A DNA stretch of 64,000 nucleotides. It comes from Rhodanobacteraceae bacterium. Its GTDB lineage: Bacteria > Pseudomonadota > Gammaproteobacteria > Xanthomonadales > Ahniellaceae. Shown piece by piece: positions 8,601-16,604 of this stretch (positions within the stretch are counted from its first letter, which is position 1; each line of letters starts with the position of its first letter). The DNA lies in assembly GCA_016708465.1 (NCBI GenBank), contig JADJFT010000008.1, positions 124,001-188,000 on the forward strand, given 5' to 3'. The translations under genes and the position numbers were made by a program. The notes under the pieces are model-generated. The model saw nothing but the letters and a program-made list of their open reading frames with translations, did no database searches and was not told the origin of the DNA.

Positions 8601-9618
8601 ACGCCGACATCATGTCGCGGCCGGTTTGGCGCGATGGGCTCGAGCATGACTATGCCGATGTGATCGCGAAACTCGGCGACCGTCTGCCTTGCTTGGAATG
8701 GCCACTGCACCTGCCGTGGATTGACGCAATCCGAAAGCTCAAGGCTGAGCGCGGTGCCATGATCATGGCGCATAGCTACCAGTCGCCGGAGATCTTTCAT
8801 GGTGTCGCCGATATCACTGGCGATTCGCTCGCGTTGGCTCAGGCTGCCGCGGACTGCGACGCCGCGATCATCGTGTTCTGCGGGGTGCATTTCATGGCCG
8901 AGACCGCGAAAATTCTGGCCCTGACCGCACCGTATTGATTCCCGATCTCGAGGCGGGTTGTTCGCTCGCGTCTTCAATCACGGCCGACGACGTGCGTGCA
9001 CTGCGAGCGCGTTATCCCGGCGTACCGGTGGTCAGTTACGTCAATACCAGTGCCGCAGTAAAGGCGTTGTCTGACGCCTGCTGCACGTCTGCCAACGCAA
9101 CCCAGGTCGTCGATGCGATGGCAAGCGATCGCGTGCTTTTCCTGCCCGACCGATTCCTCGGCGCACATGTGCAGACGCAGACCGACGTCGAACTCATTCT
9201 TTGGCCAGGAGCCTGTGAGGTGCACGAGCGCTTCACCGGACAGCAGGCACGGCATGCGCGCGAGCGATTCGATGCGAAGTTGGTCGCGCATCCGGAATGT
9301 CCGCCAGATGTGCTCGCAGAGGCTGATTTCGTAGGCTCGACATCGGCGATGGGCCGCTGGTTGGCACAGGAGCGCCCGGTGCGCGTGGCGCTGATTACCG
9401 AATGCTCGATGGCCGACAACCTGCGCACGCAGTTCCCGGAAATCGACTTCGTGCAGCCTTGCAACCTGTGTCCGCACATGAAACGCATCACGCTGCCAAA
9501 CATCCATGCCTGTCTGGTCGAACTGAAGCATGAAGTGGAGGTACCGGCAGACATCGCGCTCGGGGCGCGTCGCGCCTTGCAACGTATGCTCGAGGTCGGT
9601 CGACGCGAGCGCCTATGA
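8597..9618 (+). pseudogene. nadA: quinolinate synthase NadA, interrupted by a 1-nt frameshift
   Basis: Condenses iminoaspartate with dihydroxyacetone phosphate to give quinolinate using a [4Fe-4S] cluster. Two reading frames cover one gene: 8597-8938 (GAMIMAHSYQSPEI ... CGVHFMAETAKIL) and the frame from about 8922 to 9618 (IPDLEAGCSLA ... WPGACEVH ... CNLCPHMK). The three cluster cysteines are all present across the two frames. Adding one C to the CCC run near 8920 restores KILAPDRTVLIPDLEAG, a normal NadA sequence. The protein would be about 340 residues. It overlaps nadB by 4 nt. Since nadB is intact, a sequencing error is as likely as a real mutation. Confidence 0.9.
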
Positions 9619-11159
9619 AAGCGTCGCATGCACCGCTGATTATCGTCGGTGCCGGCATTGCCGGACTCTGTGCGGCACTTGCGGCCGCGCCGCATCCGGT
9701 GCGGTTGCTGAATCGCACGCGAGCACTGCGCGGAGCCGCCGCAGATGCGGCAACTGCTCTGGCGCAGGGCGGAATCGCCGCAGCACTGGCCGCGGGTGAC
9801 GATGTGAATGCGCATGTGGACGACACCGTATGCGCCGGTGCCGGACATAACGACCACGCTGCTGTCGCCTATCTGTGCGCGCAAGCGCCGGCTGCCATCG
9901 GCTGGTTACGCGACCAAGGCGTGGTCTTCGACGGTGATCCTGGCGAGACCGAGTTTGCGCGAGAGGGTGGACACCGTTGCGCGCGCATCCTGCATTGCGG
10001 CGGCGATGCGACCGGTGCGCGCATACTCGCGGCGCTGCAGGAACGCGTGCAGTCGGCACGCCACGTCCAATGGCACCGTGGTGTCGATGTCGATGGCTTG
10101 TTGATGCGCGGCGATGTCGTCGCGGGCGTGCGTATGCGTAACGCCGTCGGTCAGGAGCATTGCCTGACCGGATCGGCGGTAGTGCTTGCCACCGGCGGAA
10201 TCGGCGGTCTGTTTGCAGCGACCACAAATCCGGTTTCGGCACAGGGGCGTGGTCTGGCGCTCGCACTCGCGGCACAGGCGACATTGCGTGATCTCGAATT
10301 CGTGCAGTTCCACCCGACGGCGCTGGACCTGCCCGGGCGAGTGCAATTACCGCTTCTCACCGAAGTCTTACGTGGCGTCGGTGCTGTGTTGCGCGATCGT
10401 TTGGGGCGACCCTTGATGCAGGGCGAACACGCGATGGCCGACTTGGCGCCGCGTGATGTCGTCGCGCGCGTCGTGTGGCAGGCGTTGCGAGATGGTCGCG
10501 GTGCATTTTTGCACGGTGAACACCTCGGTCTCGACTGGGAGCGTGATTTCCCAACCGTATTGGGGCAATGTCTGGCGCACGGTTTGGATCCGCGCAGCCG
10601 CGCCTTGCCAATCCAGCCGGCGGCGCATTTCCACATGGGCGGTATTGATGTTGACCTCGATGGTCAGAGCAGTGTGCCTGGCCTATACGCGGTCGGCGAA
10701 GTCGCCTGCAATGGCGTGCATGGTGCAAATCGACTCGCCAGCAATTCGTTGCTGGAAGGCGTCGTTTACGGACGCCGCGTCGGCGCTCAGGCGGCCTTGG
10801 CCAGACCGCCGCTGACTGCGATATCGGCGCGACATACGCTCTGGACCGCCAATGCAGGGGCATCGCTCGGGGACAATCGTCTGAACTGGTTGCGCCGATC
10901 GCTCGCCGATGTGCTCGGCCCTGCACGAATTCATGCGCGCATCATTGCAACGCGTAAGCGCATCGCCGCTGATCCCGAATTGGCGCACAGTTGCCAAGGC
11001 CGTGTCGCGCTCGCAATGCTCAATGCGGCGGCATCACGTCGCAGCAGTCTTGGTGCGCATTACTGGGCGCATCTGTCGTCCGACGATCGCGCGGATGAGG
11101 CTGCATCAATGCCGCACGTGTCAGCTACGGTGAGAAATCGCTCGATTACTGGGCCGTGA
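9615..11159 (+). CDS. nadB: L-aspartate oxidase NadB
   Basis: FAD enzyme that oxidises L-aspartate to iminoaspartate for NAD synthesis; it can use O2 or fumarate as electron acceptor, so it works without oxygen. The 514-residue protein has the FAD dinucleotide fold (IIVGAGIAGLCAALAA), REGGHRCARILHCGGDATG, the active-site region EFVQFHPTAL and the C-terminal GEVACNGVHGANRLASNSLLEGVVYG. The start overlaps the nadA stop. Its 3' end overlaps the convergent DUF6522 gene by 39 nt. Confidence 0.96.
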   Translation: MKASHAPLIIVGAGIAGLCAALAAAPHPVRLLNRTRALRGAAADAATALAQGGIAAALAAGDDVNAHVDDTVCAGAGHNDHAAVAYLCAQAPAAIGWLRDQGVVFDGDPGETEFAREGGHRCARILHCGGDATGARILAALQERVQSARHVQWHRGVDVDGLLMRGDVVAGVRMRNAVGQEHCLTGSAVVLATGGIGGLFAATTNPVSAQGRGLALALAAQATLRDLEFVQFHPTALDLPGRVQLPLLTEVLRGVGAVLRDRLGRPLMQGEHAMADLAPRDVVARVVWQALRDGRGAFLHGEHLGLDWERDFPTVLGQCLAHGLDPRSRALPIQPAAHFHMGGIDVDLDGQSSVPGLYAVGEVACNGVHGANRLASNSLLEGVVYGRRVGAQAALARPPLTAISARHTLWTANAGASLGDNRLNWLRRSLADVLGPARIHARIIATRKRIAADPELAHSCQGRVALAMLNAAASRRSSLGAHYWAHLSSDDRADEAASMPHVSATVRNRSITGP

Positions 11160-11420
11160 CTGACGCTGGTCGCAAGCAATCATGTGGCCGGCACCGTCGG
11201 TCGTGATTCGGCAGCGGCGATCACGGTAGTAAAAACTCAGTCGGAAATAGCCTTCGTCGACGCCGGTGCCGCGCTCGCTCAATGTGCGGATATGACCGTG
11301 ATCCATCAGCTTGCGGAAAGCGTCTGGTGACAATTTCAGCGCGCGCGCGATGAAGGCGGCGTCGACGCCGATCATCGGCGTGCTGGAAATCTCGTTAGAC
11401 GATGACGAAGTCGATGACAT
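11121..11420 (-). CDS. DUF6522-like protein
   Basis: A 99-residue protein if started at the ATG at 11420, or 84 residues from the ATG at 11375. The core (GVDAAFIARALKLSPDAFRKLMDHGHIRTLSERGTG, then RLSFYYRDRRCRITTD; quoted in parts) looks like DUF6522 proteins, small soluble proteins often beside nitrogen-oxide genes; the function is unknown. It overlaps the upstream DUF2249 gene by 26 nt and reads as its operon partner. The Ser-rich start (MSSTSSSSNE) is encoded inside the DUF2249 gene, so the later start may be the real one. Confidence 0.6.
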   Translation of the reverse strand: MSSTSSSSNEISSTPMIGVDAAFIARALKLSPDAFRKLMDHGHIRTLSERGTGVDEGYFRLSFYYRDRRCRITTDGAGHMIACDQRQSRPSNRAISHRS

Positions 11421-11649
11421 AGTTGCCGGGTTCGCGTTGCAGGTAGCGGATATCGATGTGTTTGCCGAAGCGTTCACGCAACTGATCGAGCAGTGGCAGC
11501 GGATCGTGGTCGTTGACGAAACGCATCGCTTCTCCGGCTTGAAGTGCGCCGAGTGCCCCGAAGATCGCGGAATGACGGAAACGACGCGCAATTCCGCGGG
11601 CGTCGAAGACGTGGGTGGTGTACAGGTCGGATTCGCTGCTGGTGGTCAT
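11395..11649 (-). CDS. DUF2249 domain protein
   Basis: An 84-residue protein starting MTTSSESDLY at 11649; the frame is open 23 codons further upstream but those residues look non-coding. DARGIARRFRHSAIFGALGALQAGEAMRFVNDHDP is the DUF2249 pattern (given here in its family form: DxRG ... AL..L..GE.....NDHDP.PL), followed by PLLDQLRERFG. DUF2249 proteins are recurrent neighbours of nitrite/NO reductase and NnrS genes; no biochemical function is established. An FNR-type palindrome lies 69 nt upstream. Confidence 0.8.
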   Translation of the reverse strand: MTTSSESDLYTTHVFDARGIARRFRHSAIFGALGALQAGEAMRFVNDHDPLPLLDQLRERFGKHIDIRYLQREPGNYVIDFVIV

Positions 11650-11717
11650 GGAATTCCCTCGCATGGCATGGCGTGGTCTGCAGTGGTCAAGCCTGATTCG
11701 GTAAGGTGGCGCCTTCA

Positions 11718-11731
11718 CTGATCCAAGTCAT
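11718..11731. promoter_or_regulatory. FNR/DNR-type operator upstream of DUF2249
   Basis: CTGATCCAAGTCAT. It shares the 12-mer TGATCCAAGTCA with the palindrome ahead of ubiU at 15630. It lies about 69 nt before the DUF2249 start on the minus strand. Binding is inferred from sequence symmetry and gene context. Confidence 0.5.
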
Positions 11732-11877
11732 CTGTTGCAGATTTGCTGTTCGTGGGTGAGCTTGGCCGCAGATGTGCTGGCGCACGCCGCATGCGGATAA
11801 CCGGTAATCTGGGGCCGATGCGCGAGTAATATCGGCCATACGCTCCCGCACGCTACGCCGGCGTATGGCGATTGTGT

Positions 11878-11891
11878 TTGACGCGTGTCAC
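11878..11891. promoter_or_regulatory. FNR/DNR-type operator upstream of fabA
   Basis: TTGACGCGTGTCAC, a nearly perfect dyad of FNR/CRP-family type, ending 56 nt before the fabA ATG. The 11650-11947 gap (about 300 bp) holds this box and the one at 11718; I see no gene in it. Confidence 0.5.
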
Positions 11892-11947
11892 CGAAGCCGC
11901 GTTTACTAGCGGTCAGAATTGTCCTCTGTCTGATTGTAGGTTCTCCG

Positions 11948-12463
11948 ATGAAGTTTCCTTCTTCGCTCTCGTTCGAGCAGTTGATCGCGTGCGCGCGCGG
12001 TGATTTTTTCGGGCCAGGCAACGCCAAGTTGCCGGCCCCGCCGATGCTGATGTTCGATCGCATTACCGAAATCGCGCAGAGTGCCGGGCGCTACGGCAAG
12101 GGCATCGTGCGCGCGGCGCTCGACATCAAGCCAGACCTCTGGTTCTTTGATTGCCACTTCAAAGACGATCCGGTGATGCCGGGATGCCTTGGGCTAGATG
12201 CGATGTGGCAGTTGGCAGGGTTTTATCTCAGTTGGCAGGGATTGCCGGGACGCGGGCGTGCGCTCGGTGTCGGCAACGTCAAGTTCTCCGGGCAAGTGTT
12301 GCCGGATGCCAAGCTCGTCACCTATGAGATAGATGTGCGCCGTGTGATGCAGCAGAAGCTGGTGATGGTGATTGCCGACGGGCGCATGCTCGTCGACGGC
12401 CGCGAAATTTACGTCGCCAATGACTTGCGTGTCGGTTTGTTCACGTCGACAGAAGGTTTCTGA
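11948..12463 (+). CDS. fabA: 3-hydroxydecanoyl-ACP dehydratase/isomerase FabA
   Basis: Dehydrates 3-hydroxydecanoyl-ACP and isomerises trans-2- to cis-3-decenoyl-ACP, the branch point of O2-independent unsaturated fatty acid synthesis. The 171-residue protein starts MKFPSSLSFEQL at 11948; upstream in-frame codons are not family-like. The active-site segment FFDCHFKDDPVMPGCLGLDA places His70 and Asp84 exactly where E. coli FabA has them. The stop overlaps the fabB start (TGATG). Confidence 0.97.
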   Translation: MKFPSSLSFEQLIACARGDFFGPGNAKLPAPPMLMFDRITEIAQSAGRYGKGIVRAALDIKPDLWFFDCHFKDDPVMPGCLGLDAMWQLAGFYLSWQGLPGRGRALGVGNVKFSGQVLPDAKLVTYEIDVRRVMQQKLVMVIADGRMLVDGREIYVANDLRVGLFTSTEGF

Positions 12464-13674
12464 TGCGCCGTATTGCGATTACCGGCATGGGCATCGTCTC
12501 GTGTCTCGGCAACACCGTGGATACGGTGTCGACTTCATTGCGCGAAGGCCGCAGCGGTATTCGTTTTCTACCGGAGTACGCCGAGCGCGGCTTTCGTAGC
12601 CAGGTCGGCGGTGTCTGCGAGATTGACCTCGACGCCGCCATCGACCGCAAGCAAAAACGCTTTATGGGCGATGCAGCCGCGTATGCGCACGTCGCACTGC
12701 GCGACGCGATTGCCGATGCCGGGCTGACGAAGGAGCAAGTGAGCCACGTGCGCACCGGATTGATCGCCGGTTCCGGCGGCGGCTCTGCGGAATGGCAGAT
12801 CGAAGCGGGCGACCTGATGCGCCAGAAAGGCGTGCGCAAAGTCGGGCCGTATATGGTGCCGCGGACGATGTGCTCCACCGTATCTGCCGGTCTCGCCACC
12901 GCGTATGCGATCAAGGGTGTCAGTTATTCGATCGCGGCAGCTTGCGCGACGTCGGCGCATTGCATCGGCGCAGCCGCCGACTTGATTCGTGCCGGACGCC
13001 AGACCGTGATGTTCGCCGGCGGTGGCGAAGAACTGCACTGGGGCTTGAGCTGCCAGTTCGACGCGATGGGGGCATTGTCATCCAAGCGCAACGACGATGC
13101 CGCGCGAGCCTCGCGCCCGTATGACGCCGATCGCGACGGTTTCGTGATCGCCAGCGGTGGCGGCATGCTCGTGCTCGAAGACTGGGATCATGCCGTTGAT
13201 CGCGGTGCACGTATTCTCGCCGAACTGGTCGGTTATGGCGTTACTTCCGATGGTGTCGACATGGTTGCACCGAGTGGTGAGGGTGCCGTGCGCTGCATGC
13301 AGATGGCACTGGCCGACGTCAAGGCGCCGATCGATTATCTGAACACCCATGGCACGTCGACTCCGCTCGGCGACATCGTTGAATTGAATGCTGTACGCAG
13401 TGTGTTCGGCGATCGCATTCCGCCGATTTCGTCGACCAAAGCCTTGTCCGGGCATTCACTCGGCGCCGCCAGCGTGCACGAGGCGATCTACTGTTTGTTG
13501 ATGATGCGCGACGGCTTCATGGCGGCGTCGGCAAACATTGACAGCTTGGATGAGCGCGCGGCGGACATGCCCATTTTGCGCGAATGCGTCGCGGCGCGGC
13601 TGAATACGGTGATGTCGAACAGCTTCGGTTTTGGTGGCACCAACGCGACCCTGGTGTTCGCACGCGCCGACTGA
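12463..13674 (+). CDS. fabB: beta-ketoacyl-ACP synthase I FabB
   Basis: Condensing enzyme that elongates cis-3-decenoyl-ACP and so commits the FabA product to unsaturated fatty acids. The 403-residue protein has the Cys-His-His triad: Cys161 (ACATSAHCIG), His in NTHGTSTPLGD and His in STKALSGHSLGAA, and the C-terminal SNSFGFGGTNATLVF. Pairing with fabA in a coupled operon separates it from FabF. Confidence 0.96.
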   Translation: MRRIAITGMGIVSCLGNTVDTVSTSLREGRSGIRFLPEYAERGFRSQVGGVCEIDLDAAIDRKQKRFMGDAAAYAHVALRDAIADAGLTKEQVSHVRTGLIAGSGGGSAEWQIEAGDLMRQKGVRKVGPYMVPRTMCSTVSAGLATAYAIKGVSYSIAAACATSAHCIGAAADLIRAGRQTVMFAGGGEELHWGLSCQFDAMGALSSKRNDDAARASRPYDADRDGFVIASGGGMLVLEDWDHAVDRGARILAELVGYGVTSDGVDMVAPSGEGAVRCMQMALADVKAPIDYLNTHGTSTPLGDIVELNAVRSVFGDRIPPISSTKALSGHSLGAASVHEAIYCLLMMRDGFMAASANIDSLDERAADMPILRECVAARLNTVMSNSFGFGGTNATLVFARAD

Positions 13675-13686
13675 TCGATCCGTGGC

Positions 13687-14571
13687 TCAGGCTGGTTGCA
13701 GAGGTAGACCGGCTTTGCCGGGCGCGGCGCGCCAGTAACCGTTCTCCGCGCCGACACGTGCTACCGGCGTGTCACTGTCGACGGCGGCACGGAATCGCGC
13801 GACGACGTCGCTCATGCCTTCATGCTGCGGATACAGGCGCAACGCAGCAACGCCAAGCGCAGCCAATTCGGTGATCTCAGGTGCAAGATCGGTGATCTCG
13901 TCGCCTTGAATCTGGACACCATTGATACGCAGGAAACGATCACCTTCACGAGTCGCGAGCGGCAGCCCATCGGGATGTTCGATGCAGCGAAAGCCACAGT
14001 CATCTTTGGCAATGTCGAGTGCGCGTGCAGTGAAACAACGCGCCGAATAGGCCAAGGGCAGGCGGCCCCAGGCGATGACCTCAAGTTCTGGCATGGTCTG
14101 GCCGAGCGCAGACATCGCGGCGCGCAGTTCGCTAATCAAGTCGTGGCCTTGTTCGACCCCGGCAACCCAGCGCTGCAACCCATCTTCAATCAGTAGCGAC
14201 AGCGCCTGCGCGCTGTAAATGTTCAGGGTTGGGCCGGCAACGAAGGGCAGGCCGCGCTGACGGCAGTACTGCACGGCGCTGAGGTCGTTGGCTTCGACCA
14301 GGAAACGGCCGTTTTCGACGATACGGCGCAAGGCCCCAAGTTCGGATTCGGCTTCGATCAGCGCCAAGGTCGACAACACGATCTGCTTGCCGCTGGCGGC
14401 CAGTTCATCAGCCAACGCGACCCAATCGCGGGTGGCCAATTCGCGGCGCTTACTGCATACGGTTTCGCCGAGATGGATGCGATCCAGCGGCCATGTCGCG
14501 GCATTGCGATAGAACGCAAGGGTGCGTTCCCGTGACCAGAAATATTGCAGTGGTCCGAGGCTCAGTTGCAT
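13687..14571 (-). CDS. ubiV: O2-independent ubiquinone biosynthesis protein UbiV (peptidase U32 family)
   Basis: UbiV forms a heterodimer with UbiU that performs O2-independent hydroxylation in ubiquinone synthesis, each subunit holding a [4Fe-4S] cluster. Starting at MQLSLGPLQYFWSRE (14571) the protein has 294 residues. Its cluster ligands Cys39, Cys179, Cys192 and Cys196 line up with the four known cysteines of E. coli UbiV. The ATG follows the ubiU stop by one base. It converges on fabB. Confidence 0.95.
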   Translation of the reverse strand: MQLSLGPLQYFWSRERTLAFYRNAATWPLDRIHLGETVCSKRRELATRDWVALADELAASGKQIVLSTLALIEAESELGALRRIVENGRFLVEANDLSAVQYCRQRGLPFVAGPTLNIYSAQALSLLIEDGLQRWVAGVEQGHDLISELRAAMSALGQTMPELEVIAWGRLPLAYSARCFTARALDIAKDDCGFRCIEHPDGLPLATREGDRFLRINGVQIQGDEITDLAPEITELAALGVAALRLYPQHEGMSDVVARFRAAVDSDTPVARVGAENGYWRAAPGKAGLPLQPA

Positions 14572-14572
14572 A

Positions 14573-15571
14573 TCAGTGCCACGCACGGTGATAGGGACCG
14601 AGTGTGGTCTGGCGGCCTTCGGCGTGTGCGGCCAATGCCGATTGCCAAGCGCCGTCGACTTGCCAGTGCTCCGGATTCGCGCGATGTCGGTCGATCGCCT
14701 GGCGCCAAATGCGCGCCACCGTGCTGACGTAGGCGACACCACGCTGGCGACCTTCGATCTTTAGCGCCGCGACGCCGGCTTTCGCGAGGCGCGGCAGCAG
14801 TTCGATCGTGTTCAGGCTGGTGGGTTCTTCGAGCGCGTGAAAGACCTCGCCGTTCACGTCGAAGCGGCCCTTGCACACGGTCGGGTAGCCAGCCGGTTCG
14901 TGTTCCTCGAAGCGGTCGATCAATACGCCGTTGAGGCGCACCGTGCGGGTGCCATCCGGCGCCTCATCCCAACGCACGAAGCGCGCGGGGGAGCACACGC
15001 CGTGGCGATTGGGCGAGGCGCCGGTGACATAGGAGGACAACTGACAACGACCTTCGACCATGATGCACAGGCTGCCGAACGCGAATACTTCGAGCGGCAC
15101 TGGCGACGCCGCACAGACACGCTCGACTTGCTGGATCGACAGGACGCGCGGCAACACCGCACGGCTGATGCCGAAACGTTCGTGCATATAGGTCAGTGCC
15201 GCGGCCGTGGTCGCGGAACCTTGAACCGATAGGTGCCGAGGCAGTGACGGATGTGTGCGCGCGGCGTAGTCGAGTACTGCCATGTCGGCGGCGATAATCG
15301 CGTCGGCACCGAATTCGGCGGCACGATCAACAGCGGCAAACCATTGCTCGACGCGGACGCTGTCGGGATAGGTATTCAGCGCGATGTAGACCTTGCGGCC
15401 TCGGGCGTGGGCCAAGCGGATGCCTTCGTGCAGTTCCGCCTCACTGAAATTCAATCCCGGGAATGCGCGCGCATTGGTCTGGTCGCGGAACCCAACGTAG
15501 ACCGCATCAGCGCCGTGCTCGACAGCGGCTTTCAGTGCCGGCAAGTTGCCGGCTGGACAGACCAGTTGCAT
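14573..15571 (-). CDS. ubiU: O2-independent ubiquinone biosynthesis protein UbiU (peptidase U32 family)
   Basis: Partner of UbiV. I chose MQLVCPAGNLPALKAAVEHG at 15571 as the start; 40 in-frame codons upstream lie in the promoter gap. The 332-residue protein has Cys169, Cys176, Cys193 and Cys233, matching the [4Fe-4S] ligands of E. coli UbiU (169/176/193/232). The cluster segment reads GSLCIMVEGRCQLSS then NRHGVCSPARFVRW. An FNR-type palindrome 59 nt upstream fits the known low-oxygen role. Confidence 0.95.
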   Translation of the reverse strand: MQLVCPAGNLPALKAAVEHGADAVYVGFRDQTNARAFPGLNFSEAELHEGIRLAHARGRKVYIALNTYPDSVRVEQWFAAVDRAAEFGADAIIAADMAVLDYAARTHPSLPRHLSVQGSATTAAALTYMHERFGISRAVLPRVLSIQQVERVCAASPVPLEVFAFGSLCIMVEGRCQLSSYVTGASPNRHGVCSPARFVRWDEAPDGTRTVRLNGVLIDRFEEHEPAGYPTVCKGRFDVNGEVFHALEEPTSLNTIELLPRLAKAGVAALKIEGRQRGVAYVSTVARIWRQAIDRHRANPEHWQVDGAWQSALAAHAEGRQTTLGPYHRAWH

Positions 15572-15629
15572 CGTGCGTCCAATCATTCGTGTAGCCGCGC
15601 ATGCTGCACTCGCGGTCGCTGCGGCGTCC

Positions 15630-15643
15630 TTGATCCAAGTCAT
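15630..15643. promoter_or_regulatory. FNR/DNR-type operator between ubiU and the DnrO-like gene
   Basis: TTGATCCAAGTCAT, the best match to TTGAT-N4-ATCAA in the set. It lies in the divergent gap, 59 nt from the ubiU start and 70 nt from the ATG at 15714, so it could serve either gene. Confidence 0.55.
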
Positions 15644-15713
15644 TCGCATGGGCTTGTTGTGCGCGTGGATCGTCCCCACCCTTGGATTCATCCAACCAGA
15701 GACGAGGTGTGCG

Positions 15714-16190
15714 ATGAAATCATGGTGTTTCCTGTTGCCTGCGATGTTGATGTTTGCGGTGCCCTATGCGCTGGCCGAAGATGGCCATGACGCCCACACC
15801 CAGGATCATTCAGCACACACGACCGCGACCGATGCGCCGGCTATCCCTGCGGAGCGTTGGTCCGTCGATCAGCCGCTGCAAACCGGCATGAGCAAGGTTC
15901 GGATTGCGATCGAGTCGCTCGCGCATCACGAAATGGGACATCTCGATGCCACGCAGGTGGTGGCGCTTGCTGCTGAGATTGATACGCAAGTGAAGTACAT
16001 GATTGCGAACTGCAAGCTTGATCCGCAGGCAGATGCCGCACTACACGGCATCATCGGGCGGCTGTTGACCGGTTCACACGCACTCACCGACAAGCCCGAC
16101 GATGCAGCACCGGTCGCTGGACTGCGTGAGGCTCTGGCCGACTATCCCAAGTACTTCAACGACCCGAAATGGACGCCATTGCCCGAATGA
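15714..16190 (+). CDS. exported DnrO-like protein of unknown function
   Basis: A 158-residue protein with a signal peptide (CFLLPAMLMFAVPYALAEDG) followed by a His-rich segment (HDAHTQDHSAH). The mature part reads PLQTGMSKVRIAIESL, HHEMGHLDATQV, YMIANCKLDPQADAALHGII and ADYPKYFNDPKW. It resembles small periplasmic proteins that I recall being annotated DnrO in Xanthomonadales; I am not certain of that name and no function is known. The His/Asp/Met content would suit metal binding. It is divergent from ubiU across an FNR-type box and ends one base before the convergent cdd gene. Confidence 0.6.
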   Translation: MKSWCFLLPAMLMFAVPYALAEDGHDAHTQDHSAHTTATDAPAIPAERWSVDQPLQTGMSKVRIAIESLAHHEMGHLDATQVVALAAEIDTQVKYMIANCKLDPQADAALHGIIGRLLTGSHALTDKPDDAAPVAGLREALADYPKYFNDPKWTPLPE

Positions 16191-16604
16191 TCAGCGTGAC
16201 CCGATATCCGGCAGGATGAAGCGAAAAGGCAACAGATCGCCGACCCGCACCGTCTGCCAGTGGCCGTCGGGTGCGCTGAATCCGGCTTCGGCATCGGCGC
16301 CGAATTCGACCAATATCTGCCGGCAGGCGCCGCACGGCGTGACCGGCAGGGAGTCGCCTTGCGCATTGAGGGCGACTACTGCAATCGCGTGCAGCTTGAA
16401 GTCTTTGCCTTCGGCTGCCACTGCCGCCGAAATCGCACCACGCTCGGCGCAACTACTGACCGGATAGGCGGCGTTCTCGACATTGCAGCCAAGGTAGATC
16501 TGGCCACGAGCGGAGCGCAGCGCGGCACCGACATGGAACCCAGAGTGTGGGGCATAGGCTTGGCGCGCGACACGCTCGGCGGCGCTGCGCAAGTCAGCGG
16601 ACAT
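16191..16604 (-). CDS. cdd: cytidine deaminase
   Basis: Homotetrameric zinc enzyme of pyrimidine salvage, converting cytidine or deoxycytidine to uridine. The 137-residue protein has the zinc-site motifs NVENAAYPVSSCAERGAIS (Cys ligand and catalytic Glu) and TPCGACRQIL (two Cys ligands), the three-cysteine type found in short bacterial CDAs. It overlaps the 3' end of ubiD by 11 nt and is probably the last gene of the nnrS-decarboxylase-ubiD-cdd unit. Confidence 0.94.
   Translation of the reverse strand: MSADLRSAAERVARQAYAPHSGFHVGAALRSARGQIYLGCNVENAAYPVSSCAERGAISAAVAAEGKDFKLHAIAVVALNAQGDSLPVTPCGACRQILVEFGADAEAGFSAPDGHWQTVRVGDLLPFRFILPDIGSR

Noticed and set aside
8000..8977. A 325-codon minus-strand frame opposite ubiT and nadA
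   Set aside because: It is composed of shadow sequence of two well-supported plus-strand genes.
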